Positions 1-8,510 of a stretch of DNA of 20,310 bases are shown here, piece after piece. Location of the stretch: positions 9,367 to 29,676 of the forward strand of contig NAOQ01000377.1 of the NCBI GenBank assembly GCA_002751075.1, written 5' to 3'. The first letter of the stretch is position 1. Each line of letters begins with the position of its first letter. The stretch is from Ichthyophonus hoferi. Lineage: Eukaryota > Opisthokonta > Ichthyosporea > Ichthyophonida > Ichthyophonidae. Under the pieces are notes generated by a model. It was not told the origin of the DNA. It was given only the letters and a program-made list of their open reading frames with translations, and searched no databases. The position numbers were made by a program, and so were the translations under genes.

Positions 1-231
1 CAAGGCGACGTTAATATAGTTAGAATATACTAATATCATTATAAAATATAATACATACCAAAGCGTTTTGCTTCGACTATTAAAGAGCTATTCAACCCAC
101 AGTATTATCATGTAAGTGTAAAAAAACTGCATTCATTATGTCTCCATGTTTAGTCTTTAATACAATTAGAAACGAAGAAATATATATTTTTGCTTAGCAT
201 CCCCTCCAAACGCACATGCAAGAGTACTTAC
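1..231. other. AT-rich left edge, no complete gene seen
   Basis: This stretch is AT-rich and holds no open frame of note. On the minus strand it would be the intron downstream of the candidate microexon at 232-258. A second, weaker exon-like piece of 18 nt at 59-76 is preceded by AATAG and followed by GTATGTAT. It would continue the microexon frame, but it is too short to rely on. Confidence 0.3.
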
Positions 232-258
232 GAGTCTTCCTCAACTTTCTTGTAAACT
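232..258 (-). other. candidate 27-nt microexon of an unidentified minus-strand gene
   Basis: Read on the minus strand, a pyrimidine-rich acceptor (TTCTCTCCTTAG) is followed by 27 nt and then a perfect donor (GTAAGTA). With a 1+24+2 phase the interior reads VYKKVEED, which is hydrophilic and has no stop. The good signals on both sides and the length divisible by three are what support it. No flanking exon can be assigned with confidence: the next exon would lie at or beyond the left edge and the upstream one is not seen. It may be chance in AT-rich DNA. Confidence 0.25.
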
Positions 259-339
259 CTAAGGAGAGAAGCATCCTGTTTTTATAATCCTTCTGTATTT
301 ATCATTTCTCCATTACAAAAAAGTCATGATAGTCATTAT

Positions 340-650
340 AGTACTCTATTTGATGGGTTCTAATGCTGAGTTAAGTAGGTATTGCATTTGTATGAGGAGC
401 TCTGTGTTGTTCATTGTTGGGGTTTGGGTTGTGTTGTCACCAGATATAAAGGCTTGTGATTGAGTTAGTGGTTAAGTATTGGATATGTAATAAACTTGTG
501 GCTGTGCAGTTGTTGGTAGAGTTGGTGGTGGAGTAGATGTTAAGTGCATGATAGGAGGTTAGGTTGGAACTAAAGGATTTGAAGTTAGTATAGGTAATGG
601 GTTTAAGGTTGCTGGAATCGGTCGTTGCAGAGGGGGTTTGGTGCTGCTTA
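340..650 (-). mobile_element. proline/threonine-rich interrupted reading, probable retroelement debris
   Basis: On the minus strand one frame is rich in Pro, Thr, Gln and Asn (for example TSTPPPTLPTTAQPQ, then MNNTELLIQMQYLLNSAL). It is interrupted a few times. This composition resembles the low-complexity parts of Gag or of the integrase-RT linker in Ty1/copia elements, and it lies just downstream of the copia-like linker at 744-1130. The family assignment is inferred from composition and position only; no catalytic motif is visible. Confidence 0.25.
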
Positions 651-743
651 CTTTGTGAAAGAGTTCATTGGTAAATTTTGTAAATACATTAAGTAGCTTT
701 CTGCCATAAAAAAATTGAAATTTTAAATTGATGAAGAGTAGTT

Positions 744-1130
744 CTATAAGTAATATAGTGGAAACATGCCATAACGGCTATTAACTCTAATGAAATTGGG
801 ATCTGACTGCATCTGATTTGCTGATGTATCAAGTTCTAAGATCAGGTCCTTGTCTTCTATTTTAGGTAAACTTATTATTGGGCCAACTGTTGTTTTATAA
901 TATGTGATTATTGCATTCTCACTAGGATTTAGATATGCATTTAGTCTCTTGCTGTGGTCAGAATCAATGGAAAGAGATGTGCTTTGCAGATTGACAACAC
1001 TTGCTACGTGCGCAATATAAGTGTAATCCTTACAGATGTAACCAGGTATCTTCTTTATTTTTCTTGTAGATTTTGGGCATATTTTGATCAGGGTAATCTT
1101 TATTTGGGAGAGTTGATTTAGTTGATTCAA
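744..1130 (-). mobile_element. Ty1/copia pol fragment: end of the integrase-RT linker (fossil)
   Basis: A 128-residue minus-strand open frame begins with PKSTRKIKKIPGYICKDYTY. This matches the pattern of basic residues, Ser/Arg, Pro and Y-x(2)-DY that closes the linker between integrase and reverse transcriptase in Ty1/copia polyproteins (family form RRSSRxxKPPxYLxDY). The following region with YLNPSENAI could match the stretch ahead of RT. No RT catalytic motif (YxDD) is seen, so this is an isolated piece of a broken element. It is collinear with the integrase-like piece at 3920-4110 on the same strand. The call is by motif memory only. Confidence 0.45.
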
Positions 1131-2149
1131 TCAAGTACCAGCTGATAGATTGGTTTATTTATGTTTGATATTTTCTAGGTTGACTTGTTGGTAGTCTCGA
1201 ATTACATAATCTGCTTAGAACTGTAAAGCATGCCAGCACAATTAGCTTTCTTTTATACTAACAACTATTATCTAGCTAAGTATTTAATCTTGGAGATCAA
1301 AGATTTCTATGTACTATATGCTAAAATCAGTTCTTGATTGATTAAGGACCCAATTCATTATAAGGTAAATTCTGATTGTATTACATTTTCTACTGATAAC
1401 AAAGTTTCTAATAAAATTATTAAAATAACACTATTACCTGTTAACTTTTTATGTGCAGCAAAATGGACCCTATAACAATAATAATATGTGTACTGGTTAC
1501 AATAAATACCTTACTGAGGTACTAAATATGTTACTCGTCCAGATGCTCTTGGTACTTCCAAATCTTTGGAAGATGGACAACATGAGATCATGTGATTTAG
1601 TCGAAAATGTTAGTGGTTCATGCAATTACTCATGATCACAATTCTTGATCAGAATATCTTATTATAACATTTATGCTCCTTTACATCGAGTAATACCTGC
1701 TATAATATTGTGAAATTGATTAATACAAACACCTGCTGTAACCTGCAGTTTCATTTTAAGAATATAATGCTGCTTAACCTAAATACTTGAACTTATAAAC
1801 CAAGTCTAATTGTGTACAATATTATCAACTAGGACTTGATAAGATGAATTCTTATTTTATTATCAACCTAAAGAGTAATAACAATATATCATTTATGTCT
1901 CATCTTACGTGGCTGATAGTTTCTATTTATTATATATGATTAGTATGAAAAAGGAGGCAAGAAAGTGCCTATTACTAACTAATATTAAACATGGATTATT
2001 TAAAAATTATCAAATTACAGTGACGTACTGTTGAACTAATTAATGACTTAATTGAGAATATGTATAAGTGTTGATTTTACTGAACCCATGACTTTAGAGG
2101 CACAAAGTCATATGTCCATTATAAGCTTGACAGCCACAAACTCAGGCTA
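1131..2149. other. AT-rich spacer without a recognised gene
   Basis: This region is AT-rich, with short frames only. A 60-codon plus-strand frame at 1453-1635 is rich in Asn, Met and Leu, has no recognisable domain and is unsupported as a gene. By position the region lies inside the span of the broken minus-strand copia element. Confidence 0.4.
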
Positions 2150-2290
2150 GCTATATATGATAGCAATATCACCTAAAGTAGTTCCAGAGTCCTGGCAGGC
2201 ATCAGATGCATTGCCCACATCTTGTCTAAGAGTATTTTCTGAATCAGAAAAAAATCTACTCTCCCCTTCTTCACCTTAATCATAGACTGC
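2150..2290 (-). mobile_element. acidic Ser-rich linker-like piece, probable copia fossil
   Basis: A minus-strand frame here reads SDSENTLRQDVGNASDACQD, an acidic, Ser/Asp/Asn-rich stretch of the kind found between integrase and RT in Ty1/copia polyproteins. It lies between the integrase-like piece (3920-4110) and the linker end (744-1130) on the same strand and in the expected order. A related-looking stretch (ENTLSRASNQGNNHMSDSD) is at 11173-11280. There are no catalytic motifs, so the call rests on composition, order and this resemblance. Confidence 0.3.
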
Positions 2291-2299
2291 TTTACTGAA

Positions 2300-3085
2300 G
2301 CTGTTGATTTAATGAACTTCCTTTTTCAGATGCCCTTCTTGCTGGGATTTCCTACTTGGCTTGCCAAAATCACAACCTGCACAAAAAGATATAGGAATTT
2401 GTCAAATTATTTCCTGGAACCCCTGTAATTATTATATATTAAATTAAGGTTTTAACCACTTAGCTCTTTTAAAAAATAACTTGCAACTACGTATCCTATT
2501 GCATGCTTTTACACTGGAGATAAAAGCTTATATATTCAAACTTGCACTTAGCAAACATTTATTTATAATATGAGATTCAAGTTGTCTTAATTAAAAACCC
2601 GACCTTTGGTTATACATAATTTAGTGAAAAACTGACCTGTCAGCCATACCATAACTTAGTTGTGTTGCTCAGTTAATTAGCTGAGGCTAAATATTGGGTT
2701 GGCATTGGGATAAAAACCTATTGTATGTGGAAACACTAAAATCACAGCTCAAATGCTAGGCCTTTCTGTAAGAGTTGTGTCGAATGACAATTTTATCTTA
2801 TGAAGAAAGCAAAAAGTAAGATTTCTCAATTAAGAGCTCAGGTGAGGCTTTTGTGGTCCAAAGACCTCTTCTTAATGTTGGTAATTATATATATATATAA
2901 TGTTCTTATGTGATTATTCCTAAATTGGATTAGCTACTACTTAATTAAATGATTGTCTTGATTAAAATGCCACACCATTGAACTTGTTAACAACCTAATG
3001 TAAACATATATATATAGGTGGAGATTTACTAGACACATATCTTGAGAGGCACAGTACTATATTACTAGCAACAGCAAGTTCAACT
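2300..3085. other. AT-rich spacer with TA microsatellites
   Basis: No coding region is recognised. Short TA runs occur at about 2886-2900 and 3005-3016. The plus-strand copia RNase H piece starts just to the right. Confidence 0.4.
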
Positions 3086-3089
3086 ATTC

Positions 3090-3481
3090 TACTACTGGGT
3101 ATGTGTTGTGGCTCCACGCTTCTCTAGTGTCCTGGCTTAGCAAGAAGTAGAAACCTGTAGCAAGATTTATCATTAAGGTCAAACACATGGTTTTTAGCAG
3201 TAGAAAACAAAGCTATGTAGATGTTCAGCTTGTTCGATTCACTAGAAGTATCTACTGATGCAGCAGAAGCTTAGGAGGGCAATCAGTCAACCACAAGAAT
3301 GAATGAGTGCAATAGTGCAACCAGGAGCACTCACTATAACCTTGTTAAATACCACTATGCTAAGGAAGCTATTCAGAGCAAGCACATAATTGACAAATCT
3401 GTTTCTGTTGAGAAACAATGCGCAAATATATTAACAAAAGCATTTGCGCCACAAGGTTTGGGAATTCTCGATACTAATTAG
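3090..3481 (+). mobile_element. Ty1/copia element, RNase H end of pol (fossil)
   Basis: The plus strand carries the C-terminal part of a Ty1/copia polyprotein. First comes a SWLSKK stretch equivalent to the family's 'SWxSKKQxxVA' motif. About 60 codons before the end is ATRSTHYNLVKYHYAKEAI, equivalent to 'xxRTKHIDxRYHFIREAV'. Then NILTKAFAP matches the 'DILTKPLP' end of RNase H. A purine-rich stretch follows at about 3510-3540, where a polypurine tract would precede the 3' LTR. The element is broken, with several interruptions and no Gag, protease or RT seen on this strand. It lies in the opposite orientation to the copia pieces around it, so two insertions are implied. LTRs were not identified. 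Confidence 0.72.
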
Positions 3482-3919
3482 CTTCAGACGATTAGAGGCA
3501 ACATCCCATTTAAGTATAGAGGGATGAGAGATGTAGAGGATATGACCTCTCAAGTGGTTAGTATTTTTTGTTTGTTTTAAATTATTAAAGTCCGAGTTCT
3601 TTAACAACTGTCATTAATATTTATTTTATCAATTGTCGAGTAGTTTATCTCTAAATCATGTTGAATTGATAATAACTTGGATCAAATAACTACTTTAAAT
3701 GTACATAACTTAATGCCTTACTATATTTTCAATTATGTGTTGGGTTTACGTATGAGTAATATTTTGAGCAGGTTAGATGATATCCTCAATGCAACTGCAA
3801 TTAATCTTAGATAGTGTTAATGCTCAATCATAGAGAATTATGGTGTCAATTGAATATATTGCTAATAATTAGCATGACATAGGTTTGGCATATAATGCAG
3901 AACGAGGCTAGCTACAAGG

Positions 3920-4110
3920 TCAATATGCCCTATATGTATTTGTCAGAAAAAATGTTACGAGAAAGATAGACCCGAGTTTCGAGCATCTTGTATATCCATA
4001 GTGAAAGCCAATAACTTTCTTTTCTGGAGTGTTCATTTTCCTCAACTTCAGAGCCAACATAACACTCCGTGTTACCTTAAGTCTGCTGATGATACCAGTG
4101 GCAAGCTGTG
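3920..4110 (-). mobile_element. Ty1/copia element, C-terminal part of integrase (fossil)
   Basis: On the minus strand one frame reads ECYVGSEVEENEHSRK and then LETRVYLSRNIFSDKYI. In Ty1/copia integrases the C-terminal region has 'CYV...KLDPKA' followed by 'GYKLYDLETRKVYLSRDVxFDE', and the second motif here is a close match. The upstream catalytic DDE part is not recognisable. The plus-strand frame at 4029-4310 is a shadow of this piece. It looks like the upstream end of the same broken minus-strand element as the linker pieces at 2150-2290 and 744-1130. The match is from memory of the family. Confidence 0.5.
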
Positions 4111-4114
4111 ATGT

Positions 4115-5046
4115 AGACGTCTCTCCTATCAAATCTTATTATACCCACCAGTATGGAACAATATATACGATTTTGAAGTACTTTAAAGAAAACCAGAATT
4201 CATTAAAGCCTGCTTGCTTTTTATTGGAATATCAGCTGCCGTTGGATCAATTTCAAAGAATAAGTTTACTTGGTAATTCTTCCCCCAATGACACGGTTAT
4301 TTTGGTTTAAAATGAACTGAATCTACTATGTTTAGATCTAAGTCCTTTTGGGCATATACTTAGAGTTGTCACTTGCCTCGGGTTGCATTTACATGTTCCG
4401 CCGCCCTTACAAATAATTATAATTATAAAAGGTACTACACCATACAAATTAGTATAAAACCAGAAACCAGATCACTTGATCAGATTATTCCAACTTCTTA
4501 TGCATATATGTATAACAATAAAGTTCAAAATACAATTGAAAAGATATATATGAGGAACTAGGTCTGGAATACCAAGCATAGCGGGAATTCTCAAAATACA
4601 CTAAAGAAGCTACGCATAAATTTGTGTCTGTCTGGTTTTCAAGAACAATAAATTACAATCCAGAGAGATCCTAGCATCCAAACCTAGAGAAAATAAGCAG
4701 GGTCACAGTTAAATAGCTTTTCAACCGCATCCTTGTTACCACCATCACCTATATACATACATAGTAATAAAGAACCTGGTTCATAGACATAAAGAGATAA
4801 TTCAACAGATAATACTAATGTCCATTGCCGGGTATGCCTGCTGGGTTATGACACGGACCCGGGTTTTGGTGTGAAAGGACCAAATATATATATAGGTCAA
4901 ATGATTAAATATTACATGAACTCAGCGTAGCATCAATACCATTAGGTTTTATATAGACTGAGAATCAGTCACCCAGATGAGGTTAGGAGACCTTTAACGG
5001 AGGCACAGAGTAGGCATTGCTAATCGTCACCAGTCTGGAGCCATAG
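4115..5046. other. spacer downstream of TMA7, no gene assigned
   Basis: The region is mixed AT-rich sequence. A GC-richer island at about 4815-4880 on the minus strand could read PGPCHNPAGIPGNGH before a stop, but no splice acceptor precedes it. Nothing else looks coding. Confidence 0.35.
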
Positions 5047-5052
5047 TTTATT
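5047..5052 (-). terminator. AATAAA poly(A)-signal candidate for TMA7
   Basis: AATAAA on the minus strand lies about 290 nt after the TMA7 stop codon. It is the first clean AATAAA I found downstream of that gene. The motif is common in AT-rich DNA, so the assignment is tentative. Confidence 0.3.
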
Positions 5053-5056
5053 TGAC

Positions 5057-5092
5057 TATATATATATATATGCGTGTGTGGGGGGTGGATTT
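5057..5092. repeat. TA microsatellite followed by TG/G run
   Basis: Seven TA units (5057-5070) run into a TGCGTGTGTG stretch and six G residues. It is a simple-sequence repeat in the 3' flank of TMA7. Confidence 0.85.
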
Positions 5093-5342
5093 CAAAAAGG
5101 AATAGTTAGCGCATAAGTCATATGCACACAGAATACCAACCAACATGAACCACATGTGAATTTCTAGATACCCAGAAAATTTTTCCACCGAACTAACAAT
5201 AAGCCTACCCACGCTCCTTGCAGCATCTACCCTATACAATTTCCAGAAATGTTAGGGAGAAGCATGTCCTTTCTAATAATACATTCTTAATTTCAAAGGA
5301 CTCGAGCAATAACCTAGATACACACCTATATTTATAGGCTGA

Positions 5343-5834
5343 TTATTTCTTCTTGGTCAATTTAGCCCTCAACTCGGCTTCCTTTTTCTTCTGCTCCATC
5401 ATTTTCTTCTTGAAATCGAGATCAGACTGTACAAGTAGTGGTGTTAGCGGGGTCATATCCATCGCAACCACTGACCAACACCATTGATGCCAGGATAACT
5501 CCAACGTACTACGTATACAGTCTCCCCTAGTAATCCTATTAATTCTTCTCCCTACATCTCGTTTACTCTCAGCCATACACCCTTGTTTTATATTACCCTA
5601 GGCAACCACTGTTAACTTGGCTTTAATCAATATCATTCTGTATACTATCACCTACAAATATACTTATTTATGCGCGGGGGGATAGACAAATAATACCATA
5701 AAACCACAAACATGTATATCTACGGTGTAAGATAGTACAGATAGATAACCACCTACCTCATCCAGCTCAACCTTCTCCTTTTTAGGGTTTTTAAGGGGTT
5801 TCTTCTTTCCACCTGTAGGGTAGCCATTAGACAT
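5343..5834 (-). CDS. TMA7: TMA7-family translation machinery-associated protein, two exons
   Basis: There are two exons on the minus strand: 5757-5834 (26 codons from ATG) and 5343-5426 (27 codons plus TAA). The 330-nt phase-0 intron starts GTAGGTGG and ends TTGTACAG. The 53-residue product starts MSNGYPTGGKKKPLKNPKKE, runs through a VELDESDLDFKKK acidic-to-basic junction and ends in a Lys/Glu-rich helix, AELRAKLTKKK. This matches the N-terminal two thirds of TMA7 (GGKxKPLKxPKK, then D/E-rich, then xxFKxKQKxE). TMA7 is a small protein found with ribosomes and linked to translation in yeast; its exact role is not settled. Family members are about 64 residues and end in a Gly-rich GIKKSGKK tail. 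That tail is absent here, and no GT donor before the stop offers an obvious extra exon. The frame can be read open upstream of 5426, but that is intron. Confidence 0.82.
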
Positions 5835-6172
5835 TCAGCTAACCAACCCCATTAACAGCAACAGACAAAAAAAATCTATTCTGCAAGGGGATGAAACAAA
5901 AAAATATTCCGAAACTATGTGGGTATCCAAGAATTATATCTAAAAACAAATCTCAAGATCTTTGAGATATACAAAAGGCTACAAGATTATATTACCCAAC
6001 CCTAAACTAAGGCCATGTTCTTAGTAAATTTGCCTCAAAAACTGATAGTCAACCAGGGCAATAACTAACCGTCACGCCCAGACATTTTCACAGACTTCCA
6101 ATTTAAAGTGTTGTACTATGATGGCCTAAGGGGGCATCTTAACTATCTTGGGTCCAGAGAGCGCGTGCACAG
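5835..6172 (-). promoter_or_regulatory. 5' flank / 5' UTR region of TMA7
   Basis: This holds no coding region. It lies between the TMA7 start codon and the CRE/CCAAT pair and probably holds the transcription start and leader. Several A-rich runs and GT/AG pairs are present, but no leader intron can be assigned with confidence. Confidence 0.35.
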
Positions 6173-6180
6173 TGACGTCA
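6173..6180 (-). promoter_or_regulatory. CRE palindrome TGACGTCA upstream of TMA7
   Basis: A perfect 8-bp TGACGTCA, the consensus for CREB/ATF-type bZIP factors, lies about 340 bp upstream of the TMA7 ATG. A GCGCG-containing patch is immediately next to it, and an inverted CCAAT box is 24 bp further upstream. The motif is seen directly; its function is inferred. Confidence 0.45.
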
Positions 6181-6203
6181 CTATGCCTTCTTACTACCAG
6201 ACT

Positions 6204-6208
6204 ATTGG
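6204..6208 (-). promoter_or_regulatory. CCAAT box upstream of TMA7
   Basis: The plus strand reads CTATTGGCT, giving AGCCAATAG on the minus strand, the classical NF-Y/HAP-type CCAAT core with its usual flanks. It is oriented with TMA7, about 370 bp from the start codon. Confidence 0.4.
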
Positions 6209-8082
6209 CTAAGATGGAGCTGTTATATTTATGTTTTAATGGTATAATTATTTGTATGGTTTTAGGGTTTAATCGCAGAATCTACAGATTAACAATATGT
6301 TTCATGTAAAAATTATATTTTATTTTATTTTCAAATATTTCTAATCAAGCTCTACACTTAGTATTAATTTCTTACCATTACAATTGGTACTAATAGCCTA
6401 TTATTACAGTTAATGTTAATCACCTATCACTGCAATTAATGAATAATACAGATGATGCACAGATAATATTTTTATGTGAACCAGAGTCACTTGCATAATC
6501 CAATTTATCTTATCAACATAGATCTGGCAGTCTGGAGTTTAATCTTCAATACAAAATGAAATATGCGATTGAGTGATTAATTCCAACTAGCCCATAGTTT
6601 GTTGTTTCTTGGTCTATACACATACAATTTGTCAATATTAAAATCTGTGAAAAACACAGCCCAACTATCTAGGGATGAAGGTGTTTAACCCGAGCAATGT
6701 GACACAAATTTATTAACTATTTGGCATTAGCTTTCACAAGGTCCATAATCGGGGTTAGAAGTGGGGTCATCAACTTATGACACTTGAAAGACTGTTTTTC
6801 ACACAATCTACTGTGCTAATAATGAGATGCTAAAAAAGAAACAACCTTAGAGTCAGTGTATTTTACAAACTCCTTAAGTGCTATCCACATGCCTATTACA
6901 ATAATTTGGATTGATATACTTGGGCACCGTTGATGTATAATTTTTATTGAATGAGGCAATCTCATGGCATAGAAAATTCTATAACACGAGTTTACATTAC
7001 TGATCTCATCTTGATCACCATCTGTCATTGGGAGCTGGTGTTGCTCCGTTATAAGTATTGCATGCTATTTTATTTCATTTATTCATTCATTATCGAGCCT
7101 GACTAGGTAGTTACTCCTAATAGGCTTAACAATTACACTCAGCATGTTGCTATAAATCAACCAATAAAACATTTAGAGGTTAATAACCAGAATTATTTAT
7201 CACATTTTATCTATTTTCTGAGTGAAGACGTTTTAGATTATGGAGGAAAAAATAATCAAAAACGCTCAGTTGAAATGTTTTCAAGAAACCATATATTTAT
7301 ATTGATGCAATTATATGGTAATGAGCATTTCATCTATTACTGAAATGGTTAATTAGTATTAGCCAGAGGTCATACCTGTTGCAGATCAACCATTTCACAA
7401 CTCATTACATTTGTATCATTAGGAGTTCTTTTAGAAAGTTGTACAATTACTTACGATATAATGCTTAGCCTGTGGTTGGTGCTTTGATATAATGCACTTA
7501 CATTCAAGTGTATTTGTAGAATACATAGTAAATGAATATACACTGTGTACGTTATTTAAGTGTTACTGTATATTATAGTTAATAATCAAAAATTATATAA
7601 AACGTGCATGAAATTGGCATCTGCTATTAGGTTTATGATTACATATACTTCTCATAGTTGAAATGGGCCGAACCTCAATGTGTATGTGTTACAAGATTGT
7701 TAACTCTGAATGAATGCATAGTTATAATTGGATTGTCGATATATGGTTTTGCATGTAGTGAATTAGCCAATGAGCCATATAAGGAAACACTAATATAACC
7801 TTATTGAGATAGAATCAGTGAGTCTTCGTTATCTTTAATGAATTGCATTAGCCAATACGAATATTTGTCATTAACTCTATTTAAGTTATTGAACCTAGCC
7901 ACATTGGTGTTAACCAAAAGTTAGCACTGGCAATAAAACGAAGTATCAAAGAAAACAAAGGTCAATAATAAATAACCCAATCACACATACGCGGTAATCA
8001 GTAGAAAAAATACAAAGTTCTCGTAACACATACGAATACTTTGCATTTAATTATATGTACGTAGTAGCCTATCGTTATTGTG
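6209..8082. other. AT-rich intergenic stretch, no gene seen
   Basis: This is about 1.9 kb of strongly AT-rich DNA with only short frames. The longest is a 70-codon minus-strand frame at 6816-7028, which has no recognisable domain. No RNA gene or convincing splice-flanked exon was found. A 10-bp direct repeat (GATATAATGC) occurs at 7455 and 7486. Confidence 0.4.
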
Positions 8083-8226
8083 ATGTCTAATCCACCGTTA
8101 GTACTCCCATATGATAATCAGTGTCCAGATCTCTCGCTCGTTGAGAACTCAGAGAACCGTTTACTAACATTAAATAGTGACAATAGTAGCTATTTACATC
8201 GTAATATTTCGCCCCATACTGATTGA
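8083..8226 (+). CDS. unidentified 47-codon open frame
   Basis: An ATG frame begins MSNPPLVLPYDNQCPDLSLV and ends at TGA. Its residue mix (Pro, Asp, Asn, Ser and Leu in ordinary proportions, few Lys/Ile/Phe runs) looks more coding-like than other frames in this AT-rich region. The local DNA is also less AT-rich than its surroundings. It overlaps the start of the next open frame (8262-8510, a different frame) by position. I cannot tell whether the two are host exons or a piece of an unrecognised element, so they are kept separate. No domain is recognised. Confidence 0.3.
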   Translation: MSNPPLVLPYDNQCPDLSLVENSENRLLTLNSDNSSYLHRNISPHTD

Positions 8227-8261
8227 TCTCATTGTGCAATTTCCACATTCGCATTCAAGCA

Positions 8262-8510
8262 ATGCTTCCTTCTGAATTAAAACAGAGGTATAGTTACTAC
8301 AACCAGTTACCTAGAGAGTCGGTATATGAACCTTCTATAGAACCTCTACCACAACAACTGTACCTTAAAGTCAGATTCGATCAAATGACTATTACTACCG
8401 CTGGTCCAGCAAAACTAACTACTATCAAATGTGCAATTGGAGATCCCGACAGCTGTGGACAGGTCGTTGGAGCTGACACGGATTCTGATAGGATACAATT
8501 AATTTGTTAA
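8262..8510 (+). CDS. unidentified 82-residue open frame
   Basis: This ATG frame begins MLPSELKQRYSYYNQLPRES and continues through a proline-rich segment (EPSIEPLPQQ). It then has an alternating hydrophobic/polar segment that looks like beta strands (LYLKVRFDQMTITT) and a Gly/Asp-rich end with two Cys (CAIGDPDSCG). It ends in TAA at 8508-8510. The frame stays open upstream to about 8223 without another ATG. The composition is balanced and unlike AT-rich random frames. The family is unknown; it could be a host gene exon or part of an element. No clear promoter or poly(A) signal is assigned. Confidence 0.35.
   Translation: MLPSELKQRYSYYNQLPRESVYEPSIEPLPQQLYLKVRFDQMTITTAGPAKLTTIKCAIGDPDSCGQVVGADTDSDRIQLIC

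Noticed and set aside
4029-4310. 93-codon plus-strand frame with a signal-like start
   Set aside because: It lies opposite the copia integrase-like piece and has no family resemblance; it is most likely a shadow.
4815-4880. GC-richer minus-strand stretch reading PGPCHNPAGIPGNGH before a stop
   Set aside because: There is no splice acceptor in front of it, no upstream exon to join and no family match.
5048-5239. 63-codon minus-strand frame with a hydrophobic middle
   Set aside because: It lies in the 3' flank of TMA7, partly over a TA repeat, without splice signals or a recognised domain.
7455-7495. Direct repeat GATATAATGC, two copies 31 bp apart
   Set aside because: Ten AT-rich bases twice in AT-rich DNA is expected by chance, and no further copies or spacer pattern make an array.
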